Shown here in pieces: positions 26,801 to 39,802 of a DNA stretch of 64,000 nucleotides. Source of the DNA: Otis tarda (Eukaryota; Chordata; Aves; Otidiformes; Otididae); contig CM048552.1 of NCBI GenBank assembly GCA_026413225.1, forward strand, positions 146,085,053-146,149,052, written 5' to 3'. The notes below the pieces were generated by a model. It did not search any database. It was not told where the DNA came from and saw nothing but the letters and a program-made list of their open reading frames with translations. Numbering within the stretch: position 1 is the first letter of the stretch; each line of letters begins with the position of its first letter. The translations under genes and the position numbers were made by a program.

Positions 26801-29800
26801 GCAGGTGAAGAACCTGACAAAACCAGGGATGGGGTGGAAGGAGAGTGCTGGGAAGGCTGCAGCAAGAAAGGACAAAAAGAAAAGCAGAAGGGGTGGTGGG
26901 CAGCATGGGATGGACAGTGGATAACAGGACAGGGAAAGAGAAATCAGAAATCATCCTGTGCATAGGGTCTGAGGTGTCTGAGGATACTCAGGGAGCAAGC
27001 AGGGATGCGGGGCTGCAGAGGTGCCTGTCGGGGTTCGTGCTACAGGGCCCCCTCCACCCCGTCCACAGAGCCCCCACTACCGAAGCAGCAAACCTGTATT
27101 CTCCTGTAGCAGCAAACGAGGCCGCACATTACCCAGCTCCATTCCAACAACTGTGGGGTTAATTTTTCATGCTATTTAATTTCACTAACTCTGTGGGCTG
27201 GGGAGGGGGGAAGAGCTGTGTAACACAGTGTGATGGGTGGAAAGTCTCTGAACGTCACCATGTCTGGTGGCCAAAGATGGGAATGGGGCCTGGCGGCTCC
27301 CTCTCCTTGGCTTGGGGAGGCAGCAGCTTCTCAGGACATCAAATACTTAATTAACTGAGCTGCAGAATTGTGGGATAAAATTAATGCAGTTACTTCTCTG
27401 CTGGAAACCAAGACTGTCAGCCTGGACTGCTCTGTTCTTGGTGAGTCTTTAAAGTTAATGCAACTCAAATGGAAGATGTTCTTTGAAAAGAACCAGAGAT
27501 TTATTTGGATAAAACTCTGAGTGGATGACAAGTGCATGCAAAGAAATAAGATGAGATTTTAATTTTTCTCAAGTAGAAAAACATAAGCGGCTTGAGCAAG
27601 AGGTATTTGCTTTCTAGCTAGGCATCAAGACTTTTATGTTCTTCAGGGTACAGAAAGAGTTTTTCTTCTCATAGTGAATTCATAGTTCTGCAATGTCATT
27701 GAGCCAAACGGGATCACGCTAAAGATGTACTTGGCCATTTTTGCTAGATAAAAATAAACCAAAATAATTTTAAAAGAAGGGCTGTTGCTTTTTATAATCT
27801 TTCCATAAAGCCTGGGGATGATGGTTAAGTCATCTACCTACTATGGTCATAAGGAAATATATGCAAGTTGGGAATAATATCAATATTGTAGGTTCCTCTA
27901 TAATCTAACCTTCACTACCCAGTTTGCATGCACCTCTCATTGTTTATGTATTTTATAAGTCTTTGTATTTGTTTAGTCTTACGTGTTACATGTAATAATG
28001 AAACTCCTAAAATCCTATTAGCTGACAAGTCTTCTGTTGCTATACCTCTAATCTTCCCCTTTCTTTCTTTATTCCACTGTTTCCCAGGCTTCAGAGCTGG
28101 AAATTTGGTTCCTGACTCCTGGCTACTCAGCATCGATCACCTGAGGCTGCTGCGAGGGCTGTAGGGCTCCTTATGTTACCACGCTTGCTGAAGAGTGGTA
28201 TCAGCCAACCACTCTTTGATAGCAATGAAACCTATGGAAAAGGCTCAGGGAGAGGTTTCTTTCTCTTGAATGCAAAGCCTAAAAAGTAAAGCTCTTCAGA
28301 GGAGGAAAGAAAGCCCCTCCTGAGTGATCGTCTGTCTCCTGGCCCCGGTGCTGGACTGTTGGCTCACTGGAGCTGTGTGGGATTACTGCACTGCGGGACG
28401 TAATGGTCAGCGTGCTGGTGGCAGCTTGAGGGATGGGGAGAAGCAGCAGACCTCCACCCTGACAAACACAGGTTCCTCTTTTTTTTTTTTCCCTTGGTCT
28501 TCATGTGCAGTCACGCTGTAGCAGACCACTTTTTCAACGTATATAACTCATCCTGCTTTACTGAGATTGCCCACAGCTCACGGGAAGATGAACTGGAGGT
28601 GTGTGGTAAGGTGTAAACATGAGCCTAGATACCCACAGGGACTTTCGGTCTTTGAAACAATGATGCTGAAAGAAGTCCTGCTGGAAAGCATCATGCTTGT
28701 CTATAATTATTTGTGAGATCAAAACCTTACTCTGTGACAGAGGAAAAGCCCAGGGTTTTTTAAAAGTTTGCATCAAAAAGGCTTCATCCTGTCTTCCACA
28801 GAAGTCTACAGAAACTGCTGTTGCTTACAGTGATTGCAAGTATTAAAGTTTGTGTCTCATATTACATTTCTAGTATAAGTTATGGGGAAAACATGTGGAT
28901 TTTACATGAGCAGCCACAGGAATTTTTGTCTTAAGTCTAACAGTTAAAAACAGTACAGACCAGAGTGATGACAAATTATTTGTGAGGTTATGTTTGGTGA
29001 TGTCCTGAGGTTCCCAACCAGAACTTTTTATTGCTCTTTGCTGTACTCGGCCTCCATCTGAACTACATTAAGGCAGGTTGCACATCTGGGTTGCCTGCCT
29101 CATCTCCCTAGGGGACTTCAGGACAGAAGGCCCCCTCAGCTCCCCCAAACTTCAACCATTATAAATGGCACAAAAATTGGTCATAAAACGAAGTACAAAA
29201 GAGTAATTTGCTCATCCTTTGTCTGTATCATGCTATCAAATACTCTTAACAGATTATTTGTGTTGATTTGTCTGCTTTGCTTTGGTAGTTGGAAAGATGA
29301 TAGTGAATATATAGAATTTCACCCATAATTGCATGAAATTCTAGTACAGTTAAACACATAGTAAGTCCACATCCTCATCAGGTAACAGATCAGTTCTGTT
29401 ATAATTCAATACACCTGATCTATCTCACCTCCTGGAGTGTACCTCTGAAGAAATACGTCAAGAGATTCCTTCTCTCTACCTACAATTGCTTACAGTTTAT
29501 ACCATGAATGGGGGAATCAGCACAAATGAATCCTGACAAAATACCTTACAAAACTAATAAAAATCAGCATGCAGAAACACTAGCTGTAATTGTGCTATTT
29601 TGCCATAAAAGGTCTGTGGGCCAATCAAATGGTGTTTTTTTTTTTTTCCTTGGAAAAACTCAGCTTTTATCTTTATAAGTCAGTGGTACAGTTGCCTTGA
29701 TTTTGCAATGATCTGTAAGTATAACTCTTGAATCTCAAGAACAATATACCTCATCCAAAACCTTTGTCCTGATTCACCTCCAGCTTCCGTGTGTTACCCT

Positions 29801-30358
29801 GCTTGCTTGTCAAATCTATCGTCCATTCTAAACTGCCAATAAATATATTCCACATCTCTTTTGGGAGATGAAGTTTGTCTGCATGCTAAACAAAGAAGAT
29901 AATGCATAAAGCTGTGATACACACCGAGATATAATGCTCTCCCTCTTAAAACACCCCAGGTCAAGTGATAATGTGGAAATATTCTTACCCTGAGGAAGAC
30001 AGACTCCAGTTGTAGCTTAGCAAATCAAAGACCAGAAAACTTGCTTGCAATAACATCCTAACAAATCCAAAAGAGTTATTTTTTTCCCCCAGTTAAAAAA
30101 TATCCAGACTCTGACATTAAATCCAAATCCAGAGATTAAGGCAGAAGAAAGTCAATAATTTGTTTAGTTGGGTATGAAAAGTAATTTGTCATAAAACTAT
30201 CAGCTTGCTACTATAATGGTTTAAAAATCATAGCTATTCATGGCTCAACAGTAGAATTTTTTTTGACACAGGAAAATTCATCATCATTTCAGGTTTCAGT
30301 ATTTTTCTGTATTTTGCATGGAAAATAAAAAGTTGTCCACCAAGCTTGAAAAGTCTCC

Positions 30359-30376
30359 TTTTTTTTTTTTTTTTTT
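30359..30376. repeat. Poly(T), 18 bases
   Basis: An uninterrupted T run. Shorter runs of 10 to 16 bases occur nearby, for example T16 at 38540-38555. Confidence 0.93.
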
Positions 30377-33300
30377 GAGTTGGTCACTCTGTGGGAGAAA
30401 AAGGCATTTCTTTAGATTCTCTTAATTTGATCTTCATAGTTGTAAAACAAGTTAAAAGCAAAACAAAAGATTTTCTCATTCAAAACCTCATTTTCTTGTA
30501 AATAATTAAAAAAAAAAAGTCTGTGTACCAACAAAGTAGAAAACTAAAGCACTTCAAATTCCAAAATCTTTCCATTCCTGGACGAGCGTTAGTGTTCAAA
30601 TGTTAATAGGATGCCTGCATTTGAAAAAAAAAAAAAAAACCCACACATAAAAAAACTTGGCCCGTGTTCAGGCTCAAGAGTCTGTGAAACAGACTTTTTC
30701 CATACTATGACCTCAGTCTTAGGATTTCTCTTTTGCAAAATGTTAGTTATTTTTCTTGGCCGGTGGCCAGAACCCTGTATCTCTCTTTCTCCCCCTCTTG
30801 CCCTCCTCATCTCCCCACGCTCCAGGCGCACATACACCTCTTGTTTTCCCATAGCCCAGCAATTCAGCCCGGGAACGAGGTAAAACCCCCCGCTCTTTGG
30901 CTGACAGGACATGGCAATGGTGTGGGAAAAAAAAATCAGGTTACAAGAGCCTGGAAGGATCGAACTCTCCTGATCACCCTTCTCTCTTCTCATCTTTTTG
31001 ACCCATTTTACTCTGTTTCTCTGTCTGAAACCCCTTGGCAAAGCCAGCAGCCCCACACACCCAGCAGTGGTGGTGCCCCTGCCAAGCATCAGCCCCGGTG
31101 GGTTTCAAGTTGCAGCAGTTTTAACCCAGGGTAGAGGATTTCCAAAATGCGTTACTCTGGCAACCAGGAATTTTAGCCTGGCAAAAACACCACCATGCAC
31201 AACGTGCGAGACACTGAGCTTCCATTTATCATTTTCTTCAGAGAAAAAACACGGAGCAGGGTTGATGGTGCCTGCCTTCCTGGCAGCATTTCTGATGAAA
31301 CAGACTTCTTCCCAGGTATTCGCATCTCCTGATTTTCCTGGCAACCCCTCTTTAACCACAGTATTCAGAGCTAATACATAATACATTCAAAATACCCAAT
31401 TAGTCCCTTACAAATTAAAAAGTCCAAGGAAAACAGTGCCTAAGAGAGAAATAACACTCCTTCAGTGCAATACAGAAAAACTTTTCCTCAAGCACGACAA
31501 TATTTTAAATTGGTCAGTTTTATTCTAAGTGATGTTAAATGTTACAGAAACATTTTTTACTTGGTATAAAATTAGAAACAATGCCCAGCACCACAGTAAG
31601 TTTTCTAAAGGGACAAAAACTGCCATTTCAAAGCAAGGGCATCTCTGGCATTGAACCACGTTCCCCTTCAGCTCTGAGTCAAGGGTGGCATCAAAACGAG
31701 AGCAGCTTCCAGTGGCTATTTTTCTCCCCGGCATGTAGAGTACAGGTAGGTAGTAAAGGTGAAGGTGCTAAACAAGAGGGTCTGGATCGAGAGGACTTTA
31801 TAAATAAAACAGCCCTGCAGCAATAAGGGCAGTCATCTCAAGCTATTGGCTATATCTGGTAAAAGAGAGGGCCAGCATTTAAAAATAGGACAGTGAAGGC
31901 CCTATCTCACCCCACGTAAGGCAATCACAAGACTTCCCCAGACCTCAGTGGTGCTTTTATTTAGCATTCATCTATCCCCGTTGCTGTTGACATCTCAGAT
32001 AAAGCTTTTTTTTTGCTTGTCTTGAACTCAATGGAAGCTAAATTTTGTCCCAGGAAAACCACAGCTGCAATTAAGGTCAGATTTGGCTTCCAGTTGTTTT
32101 CTTTCTAAACCAAACAAATAGCCCCATCTCATCTGCTTTCATGGACATCATGTTTTTAAGATCTTTTTATCTGACTTTATATGGTTTTAAAATATTTTTT
32201 ACTTGGATCATCTTTGACTTCTATGCATCTCTAATTTTTACATGGGAAAAATAAATCACCAATAATACCAATCCATTCTTCCTCCTTAACTTTGCTAAAC
32301 CTCAAAGACAGATTCAGTCAAGACCTGTATGAGCAAGAGTCTTCCAAGGAAATGTCTTTATAGCATTTGAAGAAAATAGATTTGTTGGTATCAACTTCCA
32401 ATATTTTTTTTTTTTGTGAACTATCAGCAGCATTGTACACTGCAAATCCAAAAAATCTGTGCTCAGAAAAGATTAGGAATTGGCAGGCAAGGTTCACGTC
32501 AGCATTGTGACAATACGGCAGTGGTTCTGATGCATCCCACAGGCAAAATCACTTTGTTTCTTGGAGCGAGAAGTTATGGTGGAATTATATTTTTTAATAG
32601 TCTATATATTTCATACACAGAGAAATGCTCTGTACATGCACTGAGGGTAATTCTTCAAGGGGGAAGGCAGAAAAAAAAGAACGTTTTGATGGGAATTTGA
32701 GAGCTGAGGAGCGTGCTTTAAAATTTTAGCTGTTCTTGCTTGACTGACTGAGCAGAGCAACAGTCTGGCAGCGCTTGGGGTTAGCTCTGTGAGCTGAGGC
32801 TCAAGTAAACAGGTGGAATAGTGCAATGAAGCCAGCCTTCTTCTTCTGCCAGGGACTTGGTTCGTGGATAAACACCAGACTTTCACTTACAGTTTTCAAG
32901 ACCTCCATCACTCTGAAAAACATTGCCTTCATTCATCATAGTAAAGTATTTTTTCTTCTTTTTTTTTTTTTTAGCATGGACTGTAAGACCTCTCAGAAAC
33001 ATCACAGATGTACATTAAAAGCCATCAATCGTGGTGTTTTCAGACACAATACATCTTAAAAATTAACTTAAAGGATGTCATTTCATATTATCTACTGTCC
33101 CCTGGAAGGTGTGTTTCTGGGCAGAGGAGGGTCATCTGTGGCTCATGAGCAGGCTGATATGCTCATAACGGCCCTCAATAGAGCCCATGGAGTTACTAAA
33201 AGAGGTGTCACCAAATCATTGTCCAATGTGTCTGCTGCAGATATCCTTGCCCTCTAAAATGCCCACCATTTGAGCTGTGGAAGACTGTTTGGGAAGTTGC

Positions 33301-33907
33301 CCTGGTATATTAATCTGAAAGCTAAAAGTGGATTATACCCCATAAAAGTTTGGGTAGCCCTTTTCTTGGAACTGACTTTCACAGTTGCACAGATTTCACC
33401 CTTTCCATTGTCCTCCAGACCCATCTGTTAGCTATTTTCTGATTCAATTATATTGACCCATCATGGTCCTTTTGGCAAACAAACAGAAGATGTACCACTG
33501 GAGGGTTTTTTCACCTCTGCAACTTGCATGCTTTGGCCCTTCCCTATTTGCCATCCCTTTCTCTGATTCAGTGAGACAAAAGCCAAATCCTTCTAATTTA
33601 AATTTGATGACCCCTGTCCCCTGTCTGGGGGGAGGATGGGGGTGTGGTGATGGGGCAGGGGCTGTCCGTGCTCACCAGACCTGTGGGTGCCTGGGACAGG
33701 CAGCAGCTCCTGTTCTCTCCTTCCTCCTACACCTGCCACTCCTCAGGAAATTTACCACTTACTACCCAAGTCTTTCTTTAAAAACTTAAACTGCTGCTCA
33801 TTTCCTTTACTGTTCTGGGTGAGTAATCCTTAGCCTTTTTCACAGAACATTACATTTTTCAACACTTTTTACAAATATTAATGAGATTATAGTCTTCATG
33901 GCGGTCT

Positions 33908-34100
33908 AATTATTATTTTAGATGGGAGAAAGCCAAGGCTAATTTTAAATAACTTGCACCAGGCCTTTCGGTCAAGTGAGGTGGGATCAAGGCTCCTCTT
34001 CCAACTCTGGTGCTCAGTCAGGTTGCAGTTGTGGCCTGAGAGACTTAATGTCCTGGCTGAAGGCCACACATCAACCAGATGTGAGAGGACAAGCTCCTTG
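33908..34100 (+). mobile_element. MIR-like fragment or fragments
   Basis: From 33908 the plus strand reads tattattttagatgggagaa, ataacttgcaccagg and gaggtgggatcaaggctcc, in the order of the MIR right half. A second patch at about 34040-34090 (gagacttaatgtcctg, aaggccacacatcaa) again resembles the same part, so two pieces may be present. The match is weak and the divergence high. Confidence 0.4.
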
Positions 34101-34184
34101 GGGAACAAATACGGGACGGTGTGTTGGCAGCACTCGCTCAAGCTGCTGTCTTGTACTTGAGACCGCTTCTCTCTGTTCTCTGGA

Positions 34185-34240
34185 GGAACCTTGTAACCCC
34201 TCTGCCTCAGTCTTCCCACCTGCGGAAGGGGAAACCAGCA
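34185..34240 (-). mobile_element. MIR-like fragment, opposite orientation
   Basis: The plus strand reads aacccctctgcctcagtctt, then cccacctgcggaaggggaaa, which resembles the MIR reverse complement around its cctcagtttcctcatctgtaaaatgg region. It lies just right of the plus-strand fragments. It is short and could be chance. Confidence 0.35.
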
Positions 34241-37200
34241 GGAGTTTTTGGCAGTTGAACAACTATCTTTGAGTCACTCTGAAGATACAAGGGGCAAGAC
34301 AGAAGAGAGGAAGAAAAAGCAAGAAACTAACAGGGGATGCTCGTGCCAACACAGACGTAGGTCACATCAAGTAAGAACAACAGCGATGTCGCTCCGAGTG
34401 CCCGTTTCCTATTTCCTTCCTCAAGGAGAATCAGGGTGGTGAGAACAATTAGCAGCTGCTGGATGGGCAAGAGATTGTAGCACTAATCTCTGCAAATGGG
34501 CAGCTTGGAAGCTGCTGAATTTAGTACTGCTAATGAAGATCCCCCTGAGCAAATTATTCTCCAAGTGATGCTGGGGACCAGTGCAGGGAAGGAACAGAGC
34601 CAACATCTATTTCTGCCTGGCAAAAGCAAACACATACACCGAAATCACTGCGATTCTCAGAGAGTATTAGCAAAGGACAAAACTTGTGTAACTGCCATAA
34701 ATTATAAAAGCCTCCCTCAATCTCGGTTAATTCTCTTGTAAAAGCGAGGGAAAAATCTGGAGCAGCTCAGCATGAAAACAATTGTGGGAGGGATAATAAA
34801 GACACAGCACGGAGGTATCTAGTTGCTAGCGCTGATATCATTAAGTAAGCGCACTGGAAGTGTCGAGGTAAATGCATAGCAGTGAATCACAGTCAGGCAT
34901 GATTAACCTTGGGTAGTCTGAACTGGAAATCATTTACAAACACAAAGGTACTGAAGAACATGACAACAGACAGTACATCGAAAGTCATCCCAAGAGCAGG
35001 AGTCTTGCTGAGTGCTTTGTGTATTTGTGACATTTTTGAATTATCATCATATTTTGCATGCGGGAGGATGGAAGATCTCAGACCCTTGGCTCGGTAAGGA
35101 GTTTCTATGGCACCTCAAAGTCCTCTGAAACACATACATTGGCGGGAATCACTTTTCCTTGCACAGAAGTTTTATAAAATTCAAAGTTTTAATGGCAACA
35201 TTCCCATGTTTACCAAAAGGATCAAGTTTTTGCCCAAGAAAGACTAAAATCTGATATCTGAAAATATAAAACAACAAAACAACATTCTTTCTCCGTTCTT
35301 CTCTGCCTCCTTAATACAGTCCTTCAGACCTTAACTAGCAAAACCAGAGGGGGAAAGGGTTTTTTGCTAAAAATTAGGTGTTTTTAAGAAAACCTGTGAA
35401 AGTTTTCTGACCACTGAAATTTGAACCTTCCGTCACAAAACCAAAAGAACAAAACATTGCTGGATATTTCTTAACGATCCTAAAAGTTCAGAAATGCACA
35501 GTGAAGCTGTAACCAGATGACCCATAGAGAGCTATATGTATTAAGAGTACAACAATAAAAACTCTTCAAATCCACAATTCTCGTGGCTTTAAAAGCATTC
35601 AATTACAAGGAACATGAATCAACCGGGGAAGATGCCAGACAGCTTAACACCTTTGTATTGTTTGCAGCTTCTATTGCAATTCTTCAGTGCCAGTTCAGGC
35701 GATCACCGTGCATGCCGAGGTGACGAAGGCCATAGGAATATCGTGCAAAAGCAGAAAGCTCTGCTCCGACTTCCTCCCCGCTTTCGCGTCACTCTCATTC
35801 TCCTACATCTATCTCAGTTACTTCGAGCATTGTAATAACTGCCCTTATTTATCTGTCTCATTAGGATGTTGCATCAAGTAACATGCATCATCTAATGCCT
35901 ACCAGTTTCTTAATGTTTAATATTATTATCAGTGGAGAGCCACGATATCTAGGAATCTGTCTAGGGAGTTTCCTGCATACAGGAAAAAAAAAAGTATGCA
36001 TAATACTATTCATATTGATGCCTTTACCATACCCAAACCCTTCTGAACAGACCACCATGTGTCCTGCGCTCTAGGTTTCTATGGTCTTGGAGGGTATGGG
36101 TAGCACCTTTGGCTCTGGAGCTCCAGATCACAACGCAATACCTGGTTTTGAGGACCTGAAACCCAGCGGACAAGGCAGCGGGAATGTCTTGAGGGAAGAC
36201 TTCATGTAAATGCTCGGTTCACAAGCGCCTCACTGCCTGATTCAGGAGGGTAATCAACCTGTCCTTTGAAGCTGCATAAATAATGTTTGGATGGAGGTAG
36301 TAAATCTGCACCAAGGATGAATTAACTGACATCGAGTCATACAAGCCTGGCTTGAGTGTGTGGCTTGTAACATGTCTGAGGAAAATAAAAAAGATATTTG
36401 CAAGAAAGAAACATTAATTTGCTCCTCCCTGTCTTTTCTGTTATTTTTATCTAGGCCAACATGACTTGCTTTGCAGGCTTCTTTGCTGCTGTTCACTCCA
36501 TTTTCACAAGGAAACATTAATTCACAACAAAATAAATTCACAGTGAATTCGTGAACAGCTCTCTGCCGTTTCTCCCGCACAGGCCCGAACACACCACGTC
36601 TCCTCCATTAATGTTGCTCCTTTTCAGCACCCCTGCCAGGAGATGCCAGCTGGGCTCTTTCAATGCTCTCAAGTGAGTGACACTGCAAGAAGGCGTGCGC
36701 TTTTTGACTCACGAGGGCCCCTGACACCAGTAGTCCCCCCTTGCACACTTCTCCTCTTGCACGCCTTCACCATGTGTGAGCACTGCTGGGGCTCTCAGCC
36801 AGCTGTCTTCTCCATACGTGCCTGGGAAGAGTAGGTGCATTACTGTAGACAGACCCAGGCACACATGCTCACGCACCCGTCTGGACGTGGGCACTGCCGG
36901 TCCTTCTGGTTGTGCATCTTGTGTACAGGTGTGAGCTGCTACATCCTCAAAAGAACAGAGAAAGCCTCTATTCGCGACTGCCTGAGAACCAGGGGTAAAA
37001 GTCTGTTCTAGAAGAAGGTGGGAATGAGAAGAAAACTCGGGAAGGCCAACAGAAGGTAGCAGAAGGAGAACTGGGACATCAGTGTGCACCTAGACATCAA
37101 CATGAGTTAATTCACTTCACTGTGACACTCAGGTACCCAGCCCCCTATTCCATAACACATACGTTTTAGTTTACTAGCAGCTTTTGCTCGTATCGCCATC

Positions 37201-37726
37201 CTTTCTTTCTCCAGTGTTTGACCTCTGGTTTTCTCTTACACCGCTCTCAGTTTTGTATCTCTTTCTGAAAATTTGGCTTTTGTGGTTCCTTTTCCTCCTT
37301 CTTAGCTGTGTGCTTCTCATTTTCTTCCTGCTCTTTTGGCACAGCACTTGCTGGTTCCTTTCCTCTCATCTCCTTTCTCTCCTGCCTCCTTTTCCACACA
37401 AATGATTTCTCTAACTAGAGGGGCCCCGGCTTCTTGAACACAGTCATTTATCAGTGGTAACCAGTTGTTTCTACTTCTAAGAATTGCTCTGGGAACCAGT
37501 ATCTGCTGGTGGGGTAGCTTTAGCATATAGTAACAACTTAAATATAAGCGTTATAAATATCCTATATCTAGTAGACAGCACAGTTTCAGGAGGTTGTACT
37601 AAGTTCCTTGACTCTTATTAGGCAAAGAACTTTTCACACCTAACCAAATTCTGAAGTCTGTTGTATCTGATACAGCACACTATACAACACAGTATGCAGT
37701 CTCAAACCAAAACCATAAACGTATTG

Positions 37727-37787
37727 GGGCGTATCTCTGAACCTATATTCTGGGTTCAGAGATACCCCTATTGTGGGTTCAGAGATC
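37727..37787. repeat. Hairpin with 13-bp perfect arms plus a third copy of one arm
   Basis: The arms GTATCTCTGAACC (37731-37743) and GGTTCAGAGATAC (37753-37765) enclose a 9-base loop. Allowing one bulged C, three further G-C pairs extend the stem. A direct copy, TGGGTTCAGAGAT, occurs at 37751-37763 and again at 37774-37786. The unit is therefore both inverted and tandem. Confidence 0.85.
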
Positions 37788-39179
37788 TTACGGGGTTTTC
37801 GTCCAATGAAGGAGAAGAAAGGAAATTAAAGAAGATTCCTCATGAATAAAATAGCATCTAACTAGAAAAAAAAAAATTTTGGAGGATGGCTTATGTTTTA
37901 CATATTGCTAAATATCAGCAAAAATAAATGTGTTCATTTCTCCAAAATACCTCCAGATGGCATTAAAACCCTTCTTCTTTTGGTCTTTTATTGCAATATT
38001 ATTTTTAAAAATGGTAATTATTGGAATCATTCTATTAACCATTCCCAGCAATCATGCTATCAGAAGGCATAAGGCTGCTAATGCTTAATTCATTTAATAA
38101 GTTTGGCTAAATATGCTCACATACTGTAATTACATTCCACAACACAATCTGCAGGACAAGCCATTTCTCACACCATGTCAAATCTTTTTCTAGATTCATT
38201 TCCAGAAGACTTCTAATGCGTATTTGCAGCAGAAATCAAAACATCCCACAATAAATCACCGTTATTGTACCTCCTTCTGTGACTACTTTTGGCCATGTAA
38301 CAAATGGTAACACCTTGCAAGATTTACATGATATAATGCTCTGAATTTAAATAACAGGAATCAGAAAACATAAATTATGGGCAAGATGCGCTCTAAAATT
38401 CACATGACTGACTGTTACAAGAACTTCCCTCCCTCAAAGGGGATTAAAAAGGTGAATGGTTTTGCAGGAATTCATAATGCTCCTGCCTGGTAGTTATTAA
38501 AGGAATTCACTTATCTAGCTCAGTCTGGGAGACTGATGCTTTTTTTTTTTTTTTTAACTTGCAGCCCATCTGTTTCATAGACTGGTTTATGTTGGCAAAA
38601 CAATTCGGTCCTTTGTATACCAGAGTTAAAAATGGTAAAAGCTTCTATTGTTGCACTAGAGTGAAGGTGAACACTGATATATTACAAGTGCCTCTTCCTA
38701 TCTATTTCTCGACTTCTTTTGTTAATTCAAAAACATCAACAAAATCGTGAGAGACCAGAGATAGCTGTAATTGGATTTCAAGTAATTCAGAGGTGAAGCT
38801 GCAGACTGCAGTCTTTTAAAATTACATCAGTACATCAAAGGCATATGTGACATGATGTTTTTTAGCAAATGTGACAAACTCTGGCAGCATTAAGGTAATG
38901 TTGAAGTCAGGTTGTAAAGGCCAGCCTCACACACCCACAAAAATTATCTCCGATCTATTCAGCATGATATGGAGCCATTTCACTTGCAAAGATCTCTGAC
39001 TTAATAGCATTCTGAAGTTTAGGAATAATTAATGTTTAGTCATTATCTAAAAAGCCTTTTTAAGAAAAGCATCAGTGAAAGAGCTTTATCTTAATGAAAA
39101 CAAACAAATTCTATTTTGCCCAACAAATCTGATAAAAACACAGCCGTCTTCTCCGATCTTAAATGTAAAAGTGACTTAC

Positions 39180-39231
39180 GATGTATGGGTTGCACTTTTC
39201 TCTGGGCTCTTTGGCTCTACATCACCTTTCC
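39180..39231 (-). CDS. AFF3: AFF3 coding exon C (52-bp linker exon)
   Basis: This exon enters in phase 1 and leaves in phase 2. The acceptor is a pyrimidine-rich tract ending ttttcaag and the donor is TC|gtaagt. With the split codons from its neighbours it reads R-KGDVEPKSPEKSATHT-S. Human AFF3 reads, from memory, KGDAEPESPDNGTSNTS in the same place, so KGD, EP, SP and the final TS align without gaps while the middle has diverged. The serine codon is completed by the first base of exon D across a 30-kb intron. The exon encodes a charged, proline- and serine-containing linker, most likely disordered, with an SP dipeptide that could be a proline-directed phosphorylation site (inference). The candidate rests on splice signals, exact phase fit and collinearity; a chance match to all three is unlikely. 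Confidence 0.9.
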
Positions 39232-39802
39232 CTTGAAAAGAAAAGAAGAAAATGACATCAGAAATGGGTCAATATGGAAACTGCTCAGACGTGCCATGTC
39301 AATCCTTTATTCATAGCTGGCACTGACCACTCGTGCCACACATGCAGACCACCGCTGAGGCAATCACAGGGCTGTGGGGGTACTGCTGGAGCATTTGCAA
39401 GTGAGGAGTCAACCCGGATTTGACTTTTCTTGTCACTAGCACATGTACTTGGGAAACGTCAGGCAAGGAATCTCCACAAGAGGGGCTGCTTAGAGGACTC
39501 AAGCTTTACCAAGGCTAGCAGACCTTGGAGCCATGGAAAGGACTTTTCTAGGGTCCTACAGCTCTGCTCTTGGTAGTCTACTCCATCCAACACGCAGGCA
39601 CTCCCAAATCCTGCTCCAGGAAAAGTAGTTATTTCATACATAGTGGAACAGCATCATCAGAAGCTACTAAGGCAGTGATTAGGATACAATTCTGCCAACG
39701 GGTGTTTGAGTTCACATTCGTTTTGACAGATTAAGGATGTGATCTTCATGTCCTCTAAGTGGTGGCTGGGGAAGTCCTCTTTCCTATTTTGTGTATTTTG
39801 GC

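Larger units (their letters stand above)
8731..39179 (-). other. AFF3: AFF3 intron between exons C and D (30.4 kb)
   Basis: This large intron has canonical ends (gtaagt at the exon C side, cttccag at the exon D side). It is AT-rich with GC-richer pockets near 12.5 kb, 16.3 kb and 23.6-24.2 kb. Supported contents are short hairpins (10346-10375, 37731-37765), a possible L2-like LINE remnant (11236-11712), simple repeats ((CT)8, (TA)14, C11, (GGCA)5, several poly(A)/poly(T) tracts), MIR-like fragments at 33.9-34.2 kb and purine/pyrimidine-skewed tracts at about 26.7-26.95 kb and 37.18-37.41 kb. No second gene, RNA gene or CpG island was recognised. Open frames up to 166 codons lack codon structure or domains that I recognise. 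Confidence 0.8.

Noticed and set aside
30589-31089. 166-codon minus-strand open frame, one of the longest in the window
   Set aside because: It has low-complexity starts, no domain and an overlapping open frame of similar quality on the other strand.
36630-36668. Plus-strand segment between ttttcag and gtgagtga resembling an exon
   Set aside because: It lies on the strand opposite AFF3, with no homology and no partner exon; splice-like words are frequent by chance.
37184-37405. 73-codon open frame with strongly hydrophobic residues, looking like a membrane protein
   Set aside because: The hydrophobicity comes from a long T/C-rich tract; there is no family similarity, no promoter and no supporting splice context.
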